Shown here: positions 14,956 through 25,323 of the stretch, piece after piece
Layout of the letters: the number at the start of each line of letters is the position of its first letter
Numbering within the stretch: position 1 is the stretch's first letter
Source of the DNA: Cellulophaga sp. Hel_I_12
GTDB lineage: Bacteria; Bacteroidota; Bacteroidia; Flavobacteriales; Flavobacteriaceae
NCBI RefSeq assembly: GCF_000799565.1
Contig: NZ_JUHB01000001.1
Location: forward strand, 1,801,501-1,865,500
Direction: 5' to 3'
Length of the DNA: 64,000 nucleotides
Notes under the pieces: model-generated
The model's database searches: none
What the model was told of the DNA's origin: nothing
The model's input: only the letters and a program-made list of their open reading frames with translations
Position numbers and translations under genes: made by a program

Positions 14956-17900
14956 ATGCTGTCAAAAATCATTTATTTAAGTATCAATAATAAATTTATT
15001 GTACTCCTCTTTACTGTTTTTTTAGTGGGTTTCGGAATCTACTCGCTATCACAAATTCCTATTGGTGCTGTACCCGATGTAACTAATAACCAAGTACAAG
15101 TAATTACCACATCGAGCAACCTATCTACCCAAGATATGGAGCAGTTTATTACCTATCCTGTAGAACTAGAAATGGTAAATTTGCCCGGGGTAAAGGAAAT
15201 CAGATCTGTTTCAAAATTTGGATTATCCGTAGTGACTATCGTCTTTGAAGACGATATGGGTACTTTTTTACCACGGCAATTAATATCCGAAAAAATAAAA
15301 AGTGCTACAGAAAAAATTCCCGATGGCTTTGGTGCTCCTGAAATGGGACCTATAACCACTGGTTTAGGAGAAATTTACCAATATATTTTAGATGTTGAAC
15401 CTGAGTACAAGGACCTGTATTCCGCAGAAGATTTACGAACCCTACAAGATTGGGTCGTAAAAAGACAATTATCTGGGATTCCGGGTGTGGTTGAGGTGAA
15501 CACTTGGGGCGGTTTTTTAAAACAATATGAAATCGCTATCAATACCGAAAACCTAAACGCGATGCAAATTACCGCACAAGAGGTATTTCAGGCATTAGAA
15601 AAAAACAATACCATTGCTGGTGGCGGTTATATTGAAAAAGTAAATCAGGCTTTCTTTATTCGTGGCGAAGGATTAATAACTTCGATAGACGACATTAAAA
15701 ATACGGTGATTAAAAACGATAATAACTTTCCCATTTATATCAAAGATGTTGCAAAAGTTGGCTTTGGAAGTGCCAATAGATTTGGTGCCATAACGGGTAA
15801 TGGGGAAGGTGAAAAAGTTTTAGGTCAAGTCATGATGCTAAAAGACGCCAACTCAAAAAAAGTAATTGATGCGGTTCAAGAAAGAGTTGCTGAAATAGGG
15901 AAAACCTTACCTAAGGGTGTGTTTATCAATGGCTTCTTAGACCGTAGTGAGTTAATTGCAAAAACCACGTTTACCGTGGCCGAAAATTTAATTTTAGGCT
16001 TTTTAATTGTCTTTTTTATTGTGGTTTTACTCTTAGGAAATTTAAGATCGGGCTTAGTCGTGGCTTCCGTAATTCCTTTATGTTTGCTATTTGCCTTGTC
16101 GCTTATGTACCTCTTTGGTGTAGATGCCAATTTAATGAGTCTAGGCGCTATTGATTTCGGTATTATTATCGATGGTGCCGTAATTATTGTAGAATTTATT
16201 GCCTTTAAAATTACCCAAAACAGAACTGAAATCTTAGCACTATCCTCAGCAAAGCAACAAGTATTAAAAGATAAAATTACTTTTGACGGTTCCTTAAAAA
16301 TGATGAATTCTGCTATTTTTGGACAGATAATTATTTTAATTGTATTTATTCCTATTCTATCTTTATCAGGCGTTGAAGGAAAAATGTTCAAACCCATGGC
16401 ATTGACCTTTAGTTTTGCTTTACTAGGGGCCATGCTCTTGTGTTTTACATACGTTCCCGTAGTCGCCTCTTTATTTTTAAAACCCTCGCAGCCATCAAAA
16501 AAGAATATTTCCGTGCGTTTAATGCGCTGGTTAAATGAAAAATACAGTCCAATTCTTGATTGGGCAATACACAAAAAGGAGTTGGTTTTAGGAGTTTCTG
16601 GTGTTCTTTTAGCTATTTCTATCTATATTTTTAGCACTATGGGTGGCGAATTTGTACCTACTTTAGATGAAGGTGATTTTGTCATTCAACCCATACTTAA
16701 AACAGGTACCTCATTGAGTAATACTGTTGAAATTACCACTGAAATCGAGAAGATATTACTAGCCCAATTTCCTGAAGTAAAACAAGTTGTTACCCGTATT
16801 GGTGCTGCAGAAGTGCCCACAGATCCCATGTCTATGGAGGAAAGTGATGTGATTATTACCTTAAAACCTAAGAAAGAATGGGTTTCTGCCGAGAGCAAGG
16901 ATGAACTGGCCGCTAAATTTAAAGAAGCTTTAGCCATTATTCCTGGTATGGAAGTAGAGTTTACCCAACCTATTGAAATGCGATTTAATGAATTAATTAC
17001 AGGTGTCAGAGCCGATATTGCCATTAAAATTTTTGGAGAAGACTTAGCTGTTCTTGCTAAAAAAGGAAGTGAAATTGGCAAACTCATTCAAAATGTTCCT
17101 GGGGCTGCCGATATTTCCGTAGAAAAAATTGAAGGTTTACCAGAAATGAATGTGAAGTTCAATCGTCAAAAAATAGCCCGTTATGGCTTAAATATTCAAG
17201 ATGTGAATGATATGATTTCTATGGCCTTTGCTGGTAAAACTGCGGGTAGTATTTTTGAAGGTGAAAAACGTTTTGATTTGGTAGTTCGTCTAGACCAAAG
17301 GCAACGAAAAGATATTGATAACCTACAAAATTTGTTTATAGACACTCCAAACAGCGGTAAAATTCCATTGTCAGAATTAGCAGAAATTAGCTATAAAAAA
17401 GGAGCTGCAAAAATTTCTCGTGACGATGCAAAACGTAGAATTGTGGTAGGTATTAATGTTCGTGATCGCGATTTACAATCGGTGGTAGATGATGTTCAGG
17501 TATTGATAAATGAACATATTAAACTTCCTGTAGGATACACCATTACCTACGGCGGGCAGTTTGAAAATTTAGAATCTGCTAAAAACAGACTACTTGTCGC
17601 AGTCCCTATTGCATTAATTTTGATATTTGTTTTACTTTACTTCGCCTTTAACTCCGTAAAGGAAGCCCTTATGATCTACTCCGCAATTCCATTATCAGCG
17701 GTTGGCGGTATTTGGTTGTTATGGTTGCGAGATATGCCTTTTAGTATTTCTGCAGGTGTTGGTTTTATCGCTTTATTCGGGATTGCTGTTTTAAACGGAA
17801 TTGTACTGATAGAACATTTTAAGGAACTTAAGAAAGAAAAATTTGATACGATTGAAGCATTGGTAAAAGAAGGAGCTAAAGATAGGTTAAGAGCTGTTTT

Positions 17901-19284
17901 GTTAACCGCTTCGGCAGCGGCTTTAGGTTTTTTACCCATGGCTATATCCACAAACGCAGGTGCTGAAGTACAAAGGCCTTTGGCGACCGTCGTTATTGGT
18001 GGTTTAATAACTTCAACCCTCTTAACTTTAGTAGTGTTACCGGCGTTGTATATTATTTTTAACTCGGTAAAGAAAGTTAAACTTCCTAAGCATGGCATAG
18101 GTGCCCTACTCTTTATGATGAGTTTGTTGGCCACAGCCCATACAAGTGCACAAGAAAAACCACTACAATTAGAAGACCTTCTTTCTTTAGCTTTAGAAAA
18201 TAACAATGCATTAAACGCTTCTGAATTAGGCTTAGACGAATCGGAAGCCCTTATTAGCAATGCTTTTTCTTTTGACAAGACCCAAGTCTATTACCATTTT
18301 GATGAAAATAACTTGGCTTTTAATAATGAACCTTTACGTGTGTTTGGGGTGCAACAAGATTTTAAATTTCCTACCCTTTATTTTACGGCAAAGAACCTAA
18401 ATAAAGCAAATTTTGAGCTTGCTTCTAGTGCTTATGGCATTCAAAGAAAAGCCTTAGAACGTCGCTTAACTACAGGCTATTATGACTACCAAATTGCGCG
18501 ACAGCAAGAAAAAGTATATAAAACCTTGGATAGTTTGTATGCCAATTTTGCTTCAATGGCCTCCAGAAGGTTTGAACTAGGGGAAACCAATTACCTTGAA
18601 AAGATCACGGCAGCCTCAAAACAAAAACAAATTGAACTAAAATTTATTGCAGCAAAAGATGCGGTTGTTCTTGCCTATAGGCAACTCAGCGAAATAATAC
18701 AATCTAAAGATACCCTTAGTATTGAAATAGATGAAAATTTAAAGGCTGGGCTACAGCTAAAAAATATCGAAACTAGTGCTGAGCTTCAATTTTATCAAAA
18801 TAGAATTTTAGTTACCGAAAAAGAGCGCAGTTTAGAAAAACAACAGCTTTTACCTGATATTAGTCTACAGTATTTTCAAGGGACAAATTCAGGGATTTCT
18901 AATAGTTTGTATGGCTACCAATTAGGTTTAAAAATTCCAATATTTTTCAGTGGACAAGCCTCAAAAATAAAAGCCTCAGGCTTCGCGAAAGAAATGGCGG
19001 AAGCTGAGTATAAAGACTATGAAATTAGACTGGGAACCAAGTTTCAAACGCTACAAACACAAAAAGATCAGTTAACAAATGCCTTAACATATTATGAACA
19101 TGAAGGGGCACACTTGGCTGAAGAATTATTAAAAACAGCTACTGGAAGTTTTAAAAATGGCGAAATTAATTTTTACCAATACCTACAAAGTTTAGAGAGT
19201 TCTTATGAAATTACTTTAGACTATTTAAATAAACTTCAGCAATACAACCGTATTGTCATTGAATTAAATTACTTAACCTTATAA
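14956..19284 (+). CDS. Heavy-metal RND pump (CzcA/CusA type) fused to a TolC-like outer membrane protein
   Basis: 1442 residues, against about 1040 for a plain CzcA. Residues 1-1040 are an HME-type RND pump. The first helix leads to GAVPDVTNNQVQV. The proton-relay helix AIDFGIIIDGAVIIVEF carries the two Asp and the Glu typical of heavy-metal RND pumps, and two periplasmic porter regions are present. A hydrophobic signal-like segment (ALLFMMSLLATAHTSAQEK, about 1045-1063) joins it to a CzcC/TolC-like domain (1065-1442) with long Gln/Lys/Ala-rich helices and the repeated LALENN motif. In the tripartite complex the pump moves divalent or monovalent metal ions from periplasm or cytoplasm through the TolC trimer. 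The segment must cross the inner membrane or be cleaved so that the TolC part reaches the outer membrane. The metal cannot be read from the sequence. Confidence 0.93.
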   Translation: MLSKIIYLSINNKFIVLLFTVFLVGFGIYSLSQIPIGAVPDVTNNQVQVITTSSNLSTQDMEQFITYPVELEMVNLPGVKEIRSVSKFGLSVVTIVFEDDMGTFLPRQLISEKIKSATEKIPDGFGAPEMGPITTGLGEIYQYILDVEPEYKDLYSAEDLRTLQDWVVKRQLSGIPGVVEVNTWGGFLKQYEIAINTENLNAMQITAQEVFQALEKNNTIAGGGYIEKVNQAFFIRGEGLITSIDDIKNTVIKNDNNFPIYIKDVAKVGFGSANRFGAITGNGEGEKVLGQVMMLKDANSKKVIDAVQERVAEIGKTLPKGVFINGFLDRSELIAKTTFTVAENLILGFLIVFFIVVLLLGNLRSGLVVASVIPLCLLFALSLMYLFGVDANLMSLGAIDFGIIIDGAVIIVEFIAFKITQNRTEILALSSAKQQVLKDKITFDGSLKMMNSAIFGQIIILIVFIPILSLSGVEGKMFKPMALTFSFALLGAMLLCFTYVPVVASLFLKPSQPSKKNISVRLMRWLNEKYSPILDWAIHKKELVLGVSGVLLAISIYIFSTMGGEFVPTLDEGDFVIQPILKTGTSLSNTVEITTEIEKILLAQFPEVKQVVTRIGAAEVPTDPMSMEESDVIITLKPKKEWVSAESKDELAAKFKEALAIIPGMEVEFTQPIEMRFNELITGVRADIAIKIFGEDLAVLAKKGSEIGKLIQNVPGAADISVEKIEGLPEMNVKFNRQKIARYGLNIQDVNDMISMAFAGKTAGSIFEGEKRFDLVVRLDQRQRKDIDNLQNLFIDTPNSGKIPLSELAEISYKKGAAKISRDDAKRRIVVGINVRDRDLQSVVDDVQVLINEHIKLPVGYTITYGGQFENLESAKNRLLVAVPIALILIFVLLYFAFNSVKEALMIYSAIPLSAVGGIWLLWLRDMPFSISAGVGFIALFGIAVLNGIVLIEHFKELKKEKFDTIEALVKEGAKDRLRAVLLTASAAALGFLPMAISTNAGAEVQRPLATVVIGGLITSTLLTLVVLPALYIIFNSVKKVKLPKHGIGALLFMMSLLATAHTSAQEKPLQLEDLLSLALENNNALNASELGLDESEALISNAFSFDKTQVYYHFDENNLAFNNEPLRVFGVQQDFKFPTLYFTAKNLNKANFELASSAYGIQRKALERRLTTGYYDYQIARQQEKVYKTLDSLYANFASMASRRFELGETNYLEKITAASKQKQIELKFIAAKDAVVLAYRQLSEIIQSKDTLSIEIDENLKAGLQLKNIETSAELQFYQNRILVTEKERSLEKQQLLPDISLQYFQGTNSGISNSLYGYQLGLKIPIFFSGQASKIKASGFAKEMAEAEYKDYEIRLGTKFQTLQTQKDQLTNALTYYEHEGAHLAEELLKTATGSFKNGEINFYQYLQSLESSYEITLDYLNKLQQYNRIVIELNYLTL

Positions 19285-19294
19285 TTAGAATACC

Positions 19295-20440
19295 ATGCGA
19301 CACCTAAACTATAAAATTGTTTTATTCATAGCTTTACTTCTACTAACCGCTTGTGGTTCAAAAGATGCAAAAAACACTATTTCTGAACCCGAAGGGACCA
19401 TCACTACCGATGACAGAATCTATGTGACAAAAGCGCAATTTGAACATAACAAAATGACTCTTGGAGCCCTAGAAGAAAAAGCGTTTCCCAAGGTGGTAAA
19501 AACCACAGGAATGATTGATGTGCCACCCGAAAACAAATCTATCATTAATGCTATGATGGGAGGCTACATTAAAACAACCCCATTATTGATTGGTGATAAA
19601 GTAAAAAAAGGGCAACAACTCGTGACTCTTGAAAATCCAGAATTTATTACGCTGCAGCAAAATTACTTAGAGACCAAAGAGCAACTTAGTTATTTGAAAG
19701 CGGAGTACGATCGGCAAAAAACTATGGTAGAAGAAAAAATAACCTCTCAAAAAAATTATTTAAAAGCAGAAAGTGACTATTATACGGCTATGGCCCGATA
19801 TAACGGATTGCGCAAACAATTATCCCTATTAAATATTTCTATTTCACAGGTAGAAAAAGGAAATATCACATCGATAGTTGCTATTTACTCCCCAATTGCC
19901 GGAAGTATTACCAAGGTTAATGTAGCCAGAGGAACTTTTGTTTCGCCTGCTACACCGATCATGGAAATTATTGATCATGATCATGTGCATATTGAGTTAT
20001 CGGTTTTTGAAAAAGATATTATGCAACTAAAAAAAGGACAAGAGATTCAATTTACCATTCCTGAAGCCTCTGAAGAACAGTATGAAGCCGAAATATACTT
20101 AATTGGGACTGTTATTGAAGATAACCGAACAGTAAAGGTTCATGGCCATTTAAAAGACGAAACTAAAGCTAATTTTTTGGTAGGCATGTTTGTACAAGCA
20201 GACATTATAACTTCTTCTGTAACAAAAAAAGCCTTACCTGAAGCTGCAGTCATAGATTTAGATGGTGTTTATACCATTTTACAATTAGACTCAACAGATG
20301 ACAAGGGATATTACTTTAAAGCGACTGAAATTGAATCTGACTATAATTATAATGGGTTTTCAGCGGTTACTGATTCCGAAAATTTGAAGGATTCTAAATT
20401 TTTAACGAATGGCGCTTTTAAACTTTTGAGTGGAGACTAA
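19295..20440 (+). CDS. RND efflux periplasmic adaptor lipoprotein (CzcB/CusB type)
   Basis: 381 residues. The N-terminus ends in the lipobox LTAC with Cys20, so the protein is a lipoprotein facing the periplasm. The membrane-fusion core is present: a barrel-sandwich half-motif (GGYIKTTPLLIGDKVKKGQ), an alpha-hairpin at about 115-180, the second lipoyl half (IYSPIAGSITKVNVARGTFV) and a beta-barrel domain. It lies 10 bp after the pump-TolC fusion, completing a two-gene tripartite efflux system. A His-rich stretch, EIIDHDHVHIEL, lies at a loop of the second lipoyl half and could touch metal. Confidence 0.93.
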   Translation: MRHLNYKIVLFIALLLLTACGSKDAKNTISEPEGTITTDDRIYVTKAQFEHNKMTLGALEEKAFPKVVKTTGMIDVPPENKSIINAMMGGYIKTTPLLIGDKVKKGQQLVTLENPEFITLQQNYLETKEQLSYLKAEYDRQKTMVEEKITSQKNYLKAESDYYTAMARYNGLRKQLSLLNISISQVEKGNITSIVAIYSPIAGSITKVNVARGTFVSPATPIMEIIDHDHVHIELSVFEKDIMQLKKGQEIQFTIPEASEEQYEAEIYLIGTVIEDNRTVKVHGHLKDETKANFLVGMFVQADIITSSVTKKALPEAAVIDLDGVYTILQLDSTDDKGYYFKATEIESDYNYNGFSAVTDSENLKDSKFLTNGAFKLLSGD

Positions 20441-20548
20441 TTAAAAATTGCTAAAAGAAAGATGGTGCTATTCAGAGGAACTCCTAGGTGTTCTCTAGCA
20501 AGGATCGGTAAAGATTGCTGTTCCATAATTACGAAAAATCAATGCTGT

Positions 20549-20731
20549 TTACTGCTCTACATCTAGGGCATCAAAACCAATAAGTTCTTGGTCTTGGAAC
20601 TCGGGCGTAATTTCTATGGGATTACAACACACTTCACAGTCCTCAATGTAGGTTTGTTTTCGGATGGAGGTATCTAACAACATTGAAATTTCTTCCCAAC
20701 AATAAGGACATTGAAAAAAGTGTTCGTACAT
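20549..20731 (-). CDS. CPxCG-motif cysteine-rich protein
   Basis: 60 residues. It has CPYCWEEI near the N-terminus and a second pair, DCEVCCNPIEI, forming a likely zinc ribbon of the Cys_rich_CPXG family. The tail is acidic. The family is widespread in Proteobacteria and Bacteroidota, and its function is unknown to me. It lies 21 bp downstream of the TolC gene of the minus-strand RND operon and converges with the heavy-metal operon. Read-through from the RND operon is likely. Confidence 0.85.
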   Translation of the reverse strand: MYEHFFQCPYCWEEISMLLDTSIRKQTYIEDCEVCCNPIEITPEFQDQELIGFDALDVEQ

Positions 20732-20752
20732 GCCTATTTGCTATTTTTTGAA

Positions 20753-22099
20753 CTAGAACTCAACATTTAATAACTGCCCCGTTAATTGCAATAATTGTAA
20801 TTCTGCCAACTTAGCATCATACTTTGCTAAATTTTTATTGGTGCTAGCATTTAATAAATTTATTTGGGCCTGGCGAAATTCAATAGAGCTAATTCTTCCT
20901 AATTGAAATTGCTCTTTAGAACGCTCAAAATTATTTTGATTGGTAATGACATTTTGCTCCTGAATCTGAAATATCGTTAGTCTATTTTCGTAAATAGCCT
21001 TCGCATTTTGGATATCCCTATCGACCTCTAGCTCAATTTGTTGTTTCACTAATTCTTGATTTTCGTAGGCTATTTTTGAATTTTTAACGCGGACTGTAGT
21101 GCTGCCCCCGTCGAATAAATTCCATGTTAAATTGGCACTTAATCCTATATTATTTGTTGTGTTATTCGTGCCAGGAAAGAAGGCCGAAGCAGGACTTTGA
21201 TTTAAATTCCACCCATACGAGCCATTTAAAGCCAGCCTTGGTAGGTAACCAGATTTGTTCACCTTTATATCATATTCATTGATTTTTAAGGTTTTTTCGG
21301 TTTGCAATACAGCAACGTTATTTTGTTTTGCCTCAGACATATATTCGCTTAATTGCAAATCAGGAATAAAAGCAATTAAAGTATCTACCTCGAAGTTGTT
21401 ATTCAAATTTTCATTTAAGACAACATTTAAATCTCTTTTAGCATTGGCTAACTGTTGTTTCACATTTAATAAGGCAATGCTATCATTGGTAATATCTACC
21501 TGTGCATTTAGAATGTCTAATTTTGTACTTTGCCCGTATTCGAAAGCATATTCTGACCTTAGAAACCTATCTTTTGAGATGGTTAATACATTTTGAAGCA
21601 CTTTCGAATTTTCGGTTAATCGTGCCACTTGAAAATAAACACTAAACAACTGTAATAAAGTGTTCTCTATGGTTTCTCTAGCTTGCAATTCACTAAGCTC
21701 ATAGGTTTCTTTTAATCGTTTGTAGTTGTACATACGACCCATGCCATCGAATAAGACATAGTTTAAGTTCACACTTGAGTTATAGCGTTGTGCTTCGGCC
21801 TTATTAAGGTTGATGTCTGGTCTTGGAGCGCCATTGTCAAGTAGCTGTCCAGGGAATTCCACAGTAGTATCGTCACGATTATATGAGGCATTGGCCGAAC
21901 CTGTTAAGGTTGGCAAGTACCCAGAGTTTAAAATTCCCTGATTATTATCTGAAATTTCCACTTGGTTTTTTGCCACCTTAATACCAAAATTATTCTCTAA
22001 TGCCAGTGTTATCGCATCGTCTTTAGTCAACAGCTTATCTTGAGCAAAAACTACGGAGCTACAGCTAAAAAATAGCCCTATTAAATAAATTATTTTCAT
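20753..22099 (-). CDS. TolC-family outer membrane efflux protein
   Basis: 448 residues with signal peptide MKIIYLIGLFFSCSSVVFAQ. The mature protein has the two OEP repeats of TolC: LTKDDAITLALENNFGIKVAK at the start, and the second half beginning near ENQELVKQQIELEVDRDI. Both contain long helices for the periplasmic tunnel. It is the last gene of the RND operon and overlaps the pump gene by 4 bp (ATGA), so translation is coupled. It forms the exit duct for the pump and adaptor upstream. Confidence 0.93.
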   Translation of the reverse strand: MKIIYLIGLFFSCSSVVFAQDKLLTKDDAITLALENNFGIKVAKNQVEISDNNQGILNSGYLPTLTGSANASYNRDDTTVEFPGQLLDNGAPRPDINLNKAEAQRYNSSVNLNYVLFDGMGRMYNYKRLKETYELSELQARETIENTLLQLFSVYFQVARLTENSKVLQNVLTISKDRFLRSEYAFEYGQSTKLDILNAQVDITNDSIALLNVKQQLANAKRDLNVVLNENLNNNFEVDTLIAFIPDLQLSEYMSEAKQNNVAVLQTEKTLKINEYDIKVNKSGYLPRLALNGSYGWNLNQSPASAFFPGTNNTTNNIGLSANLTWNLFDGGSTTVRVKNSKIAYENQELVKQQIELEVDRDIQNAKAIYENRLTIFQIQEQNVITNQNNFERSKEQFQLGRISSIEFRQAQINLLNASTNKNLAKYDAKLAELQLLQLTGQLLNVEF

Positions 22100-25000
22100 T
22101 CCTCTTTGTGCTTCAGTTCTCCTTGTAAATGTAATTCTTCGTCTTTTTCTTTGATGGCGCGCTCTACCTCTTCTTTGCTAATGGTATTTCCTGTGGCCAA
22201 CCATTTTGTAGTTACTTTAAACCTATTGCTAAAAGCTATAAATAAAGGGAGCATCAATAGGGTTAAAATGGTCGCAAAACCAATTCCGTAGGCAATAGAA
22301 ATAGCCATTGGTTTTAAAAATTGCGCCTGTCTACTTTTTTCTAATAATAAAGGTGCTAAACCTGCTATTGTAGTGATTGAAGTTAAAAAGATAGCCCTAA
22401 ACCGAGATTTTCCCGCATCGAACATAGCTTCATCAAATTGCATTCCTGCTCGTAAATTGCCATTAAATTTACCGATAAGTACCAATCCGTCGTTTACCAT
22501 AATACCTATTAAGGCAATGATTCCTAACATCGACAAAATATTTACAGGAAAATTGTGAATCCAATGCCCCCAAGCCACAGCGGTTAAACTAAAAGGAATC
22601 AATAATAACAACATCAAAGGTTGACTAAAACTGCGAAATGTAAAGGCTATAGTCAAGTAAATTAAGCCTAAAACCGATAGGCCTACATAGGTTAAAGAAT
22701 CAAATAATTTATTTCGTTCTCTATTTTGACCCTCGTAAGATGCCGTAACTGTTGGGTATTGCGACTGTATTTCGGGCATGATGTTATTTTCAATATCGAA
22801 CATGATATCAATGGGGCTCGTTTCTTTACTGTCCTTTAAATCGGCCGTAATTTGAATTTCTCTTAAACCCTCTAAATGGTTTATCGCTACATCGCCTCTT
22901 TCAATGGTATAGGTTGCAATTTCTTTTAAGGGCACTTTAGCTCCAGAAGGAGTGGTGATGCGCATTTCATCTAAATCTTGAATAGATGATCTATTTTCTC
23001 TATCGTATCGCACCCAAACCCTAATTTCATCTTGTCCACGCTGAAAACGCTGTGCCTGAGCTCCAAAAAATCCTGCGCGCACTTGGTTCATAATGGTTCG
23101 TAAATCAAGCCCTAACAGGTACGCATTTTCTTTTAACTGCAGTCGTATTTCTTTAATCCCCGCTGGATCATTATCAGCCACATCTTTTAACAAGGCATTA
23201 TTTTCTAAAGCGCTTTTTAATTCTTTTTTAGCAGCTTTCAGCTCTTCAATGTTGTTGCCTAATAAAGATACCGCAACAGGGCTGCCTCCAAAATTGCCTC
23301 CAGATCCAAAGATTAAACTTTCTACACCTAATACTGGACCCACCAATTCTCGTAATCTATTCGTTACTAACTCAGACGAGATTTCGTCTGGGCGCTCTTC
23401 ACCGGGTAAAAGATTAATGGTTAATGAGGCCGAGGAAGATCCGGGGCCTAAGTTTCTAATCATGTTATCAAAAAGCACCTGATCTGTACCTTTCAAATAT
23501 TTTTCGGTGAGCTCTTTATTGACAATGGCTGCCTTTTCTTCAATAAAACTAATAATCGAATCTGTTACCTTTTCATTGGTGCCGTTAGGCATTTCTAAGG
23601 ATATAGAAACACGATCACTCGCAATGTTTGGAAAAAAAGCAGTTTTAATGATACCTCCACCCACCGAACCATAGGTGAGTATTAAGGCCAAAGCAAAAAA
23701 TGAAAAAGTTAGCATTTTGTACTTTAAGGTAAATTTAAGTAAAGGGGCGTATAGCGTATCACGCATATAATTCATAAAGCGATCTCCTGCTTGATTTATG
23801 ACTCTTAACTTAGCAAATGCCTGAGCCATTTTCGACTTTGGCTTATCGCTTATTGGCTGCAAGGCTTTGGAGTGTGCCAAGTGTGCTGGAAGAATAATTA
23901 AAGCCTCAACCAGCGAAACTGCCAATGTTAAAATTACTATGACCGATACTTCCCCAAAAATTTCTCCAATACGGCCATCTAAAAATAGAAAAATAGAAAA
24001 GGCTAAAATCGTCGTAATAATGGCAGACACAATAGGTGGAATTACCTCCATGGTGCCATCTATTGCTGCTTGAATGGGTGACTTTCCCTTCTCGTAATGT
24101 TGGTAAATATTTTCTGCGATAACAATACCGTCATCCACTAAAATACCAATTACGATAATCATTCCGAAAAGCGATAATACATTGATAGTCACATCAAAAA
24201 AGCCTGCAAAAACAAACATTCCAAGAAACGAAATGGGCAAACCAAAGGCCACCCAAAATGCTAATCGTGTATTTAAAAAAAGCGATAAAAAGATGAGTAC
24301 TAAAATCATCCCCATGATGGCGTTTTCCGTTAACAGTTCGGTCCGCTGTACTAGGGTTGTGGATTGGTCGTTGACAACGTTTATTTCAACATTATTGTAC
24401 TTTTGGTTAAAGTCTTCAATATACTCTTTTATATTCTCCGCGGAGGTAATTAAATCTTCCGTGTTGGTACTTGTAATCGTAATATTGATTGATAAATTTC
24501 CATTGAAATAAGAGGCATTAGGACTTTCCGCGAAGCGATCACGAATACTAGCCACATCTTTAAGGCGAACGGTTTGTCCAGAGGGCGTTGCTCTTACGAT
24601 TAAATTAGATATCTCATCTCCGTAGTACGCTCTGTTGTTAGCCCGAATAAGGTACTCTTCAGTGCTTGTTTTAATATTTCCACCTGTCACTAAAATATTA
24701 GCATTCGCAACGGCTGCAGCTACTTCTTCAAAGGATATATTATAGGCTAATAGATTATTTTCGTTAACAGCAATTTCAATTTCTTCTTGTGGGTATCCTG
24801 AAATTTGTATTTGTGAAATTCCCTTAATGGCTCTAACATCATTCTCTACCTGCCTACCGATCTGCTTTAAGGTGGCTAAGGGAATATCTTGACCGCTAAT
24901 GGCAAAACTTATGGTCTGCCTTACAGCTTCTTGCTTGGCCACAATTAAAGGTTCCATGCCTGTTGGAAAAGAAGGCACTCTATCTACCGCATTTTTTACT

Positions 25001-25323
25001 TCTAGCAGCATAAAGTCAATGTCTTGACCTTTTTCTATCTCCACGTTTATAGATCCACTGTTTTCTCTTGAAGTAGAGGTTACGCGATCAACACCTTGTA
25101 AGCCCTTTAAGTTGTCTTCAATTTTAAGCACTACCCCTTCTTCAATCTCTTGAGGGGAAGCACCTGGATATGTTACCGCAATACTAATGTTTTTTGAATC
25201 CGTTAAGGGAAAGAAAGACGACTTAAGGGATAATGCTCCGGCAATACCAAATACCGTGATGGCTAGTATAAAAACACTGACTGCAACGTGGTATTTTATA
25301 AAATACGTTATGATACTGCGCAT
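22096..25323 (-). CDS. RND efflux permease, AcrB/HAE1-like
   Basis: 1075 residues with 12 membrane helices in the RND arrangement and two large periplasmic loops. The proton-relay motif in helix 4 is IVIGILVDDGIVIAEN, with two adjacent Asp as in hydrophobe/amphiphile exporters and unlike the heavy-metal pump at 15 kb. The N-terminus (MRSIITYFIKYHVAVSVFIL) and AVTYPGASPQEIEEGV are classic. The C-terminal tail is charged and cytoplasmic. It overlaps the adaptor gene by 1 bp and the TolC gene by 4 bp. Likely substrates are hydrophobic compounds, dyes, detergents or lipids, not metals. The precise substrate is unknown. Confidence 0.94.
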   Translation of the reverse strand: MRSIITYFIKYHVAVSVFILAITVFGIAGALSLKSSFFPLTDSKNISIAVTYPGASPQEIEEGVVLKIEDNLKGLQGVDRVTSTSRENSGSINVEIEKGQDIDFMLLEVKNAVDRVPSFPTGMEPLIVAKQEAVRQTISFAISGQDIPLATLKQIGRQVENDVRAIKGISQIQISGYPQEEIEIAVNENNLLAYNISFEEVAAAVANANILVTGGNIKTSTEEYLIRANNRAYYGDEISNLIVRATPSGQTVRLKDVASIRDRFAESPNASYFNGNLSINITITSTNTEDLITSAENIKEYIEDFNQKYNNVEINVVNDQSTTLVQRTELLTENAIMGMILVLIFLSLFLNTRLAFWVAFGLPISFLGMFVFAGFFDVTINVLSLFGMIIVIGILVDDGIVIAENIYQHYEKGKSPIQAAIDGTMEVIPPIVSAIITTILAFSIFLFLDGRIGEIFGEVSVIVILTLAVSLVEALIILPAHLAHSKALQPISDKPKSKMAQAFAKLRVINQAGDRFMNYMRDTLYAPLLKFTLKYKMLTFSFFALALILTYGSVGGGIIKTAFFPNIASDRVSISLEMPNGTNEKVTDSIISFIEEKAAIVNKELTEKYLKGTDQVLFDNMIRNLGPGSSSASLTINLLPGEERPDEISSELVTNRLRELVGPVLGVESLIFGSGGNFGGSPVAVSLLGNNIEELKAAKKELKSALENNALLKDVADNDPAGIKEIRLQLKENAYLLGLDLRTIMNQVRAGFFGAQAQRFQRGQDEIRVWVRYDRENRSSIQDLDEMRITTPSGAKVPLKEIATYTIERGDVAINHLEGLREIQITADLKDSKETSPIDIMFDIENNIMPEIQSQYPTVTASYEGQNRERNKLFDSLTYVGLSVLGLIYLTIAFTFRSFSQPLMLLLLIPFSLTAVAWGHWIHNFPVNILSMLGIIALIGIMVNDGLVLIGKFNGNLRAGMQFDEAMFDAGKSRFRAIFLTSITTIAGLAPLLLEKSRQAQFLKPMAISIAYGIGFATILTLLMLPLFIAFSNRFKVTTKWLATGNTISKEEVERAIKEKDEELHLQGELKHKEE

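Noticed and set aside
15876..16574. Long minus-strand open frame opposite the heavy-metal pump gene
   Set aside because: It lies wholly antisense to conserved CzcA coding sequence, has no recognisable motifs and no promoter. Similar shadow frames occur opposite groEL, the AcrB-like gene and topA.
20474..20498. Terminator after the heavy-metal adaptor gene
   Set aside because: AGAG(G)AAC/GTTCTCT forms a bulged stem, but no T run follows on either strand.
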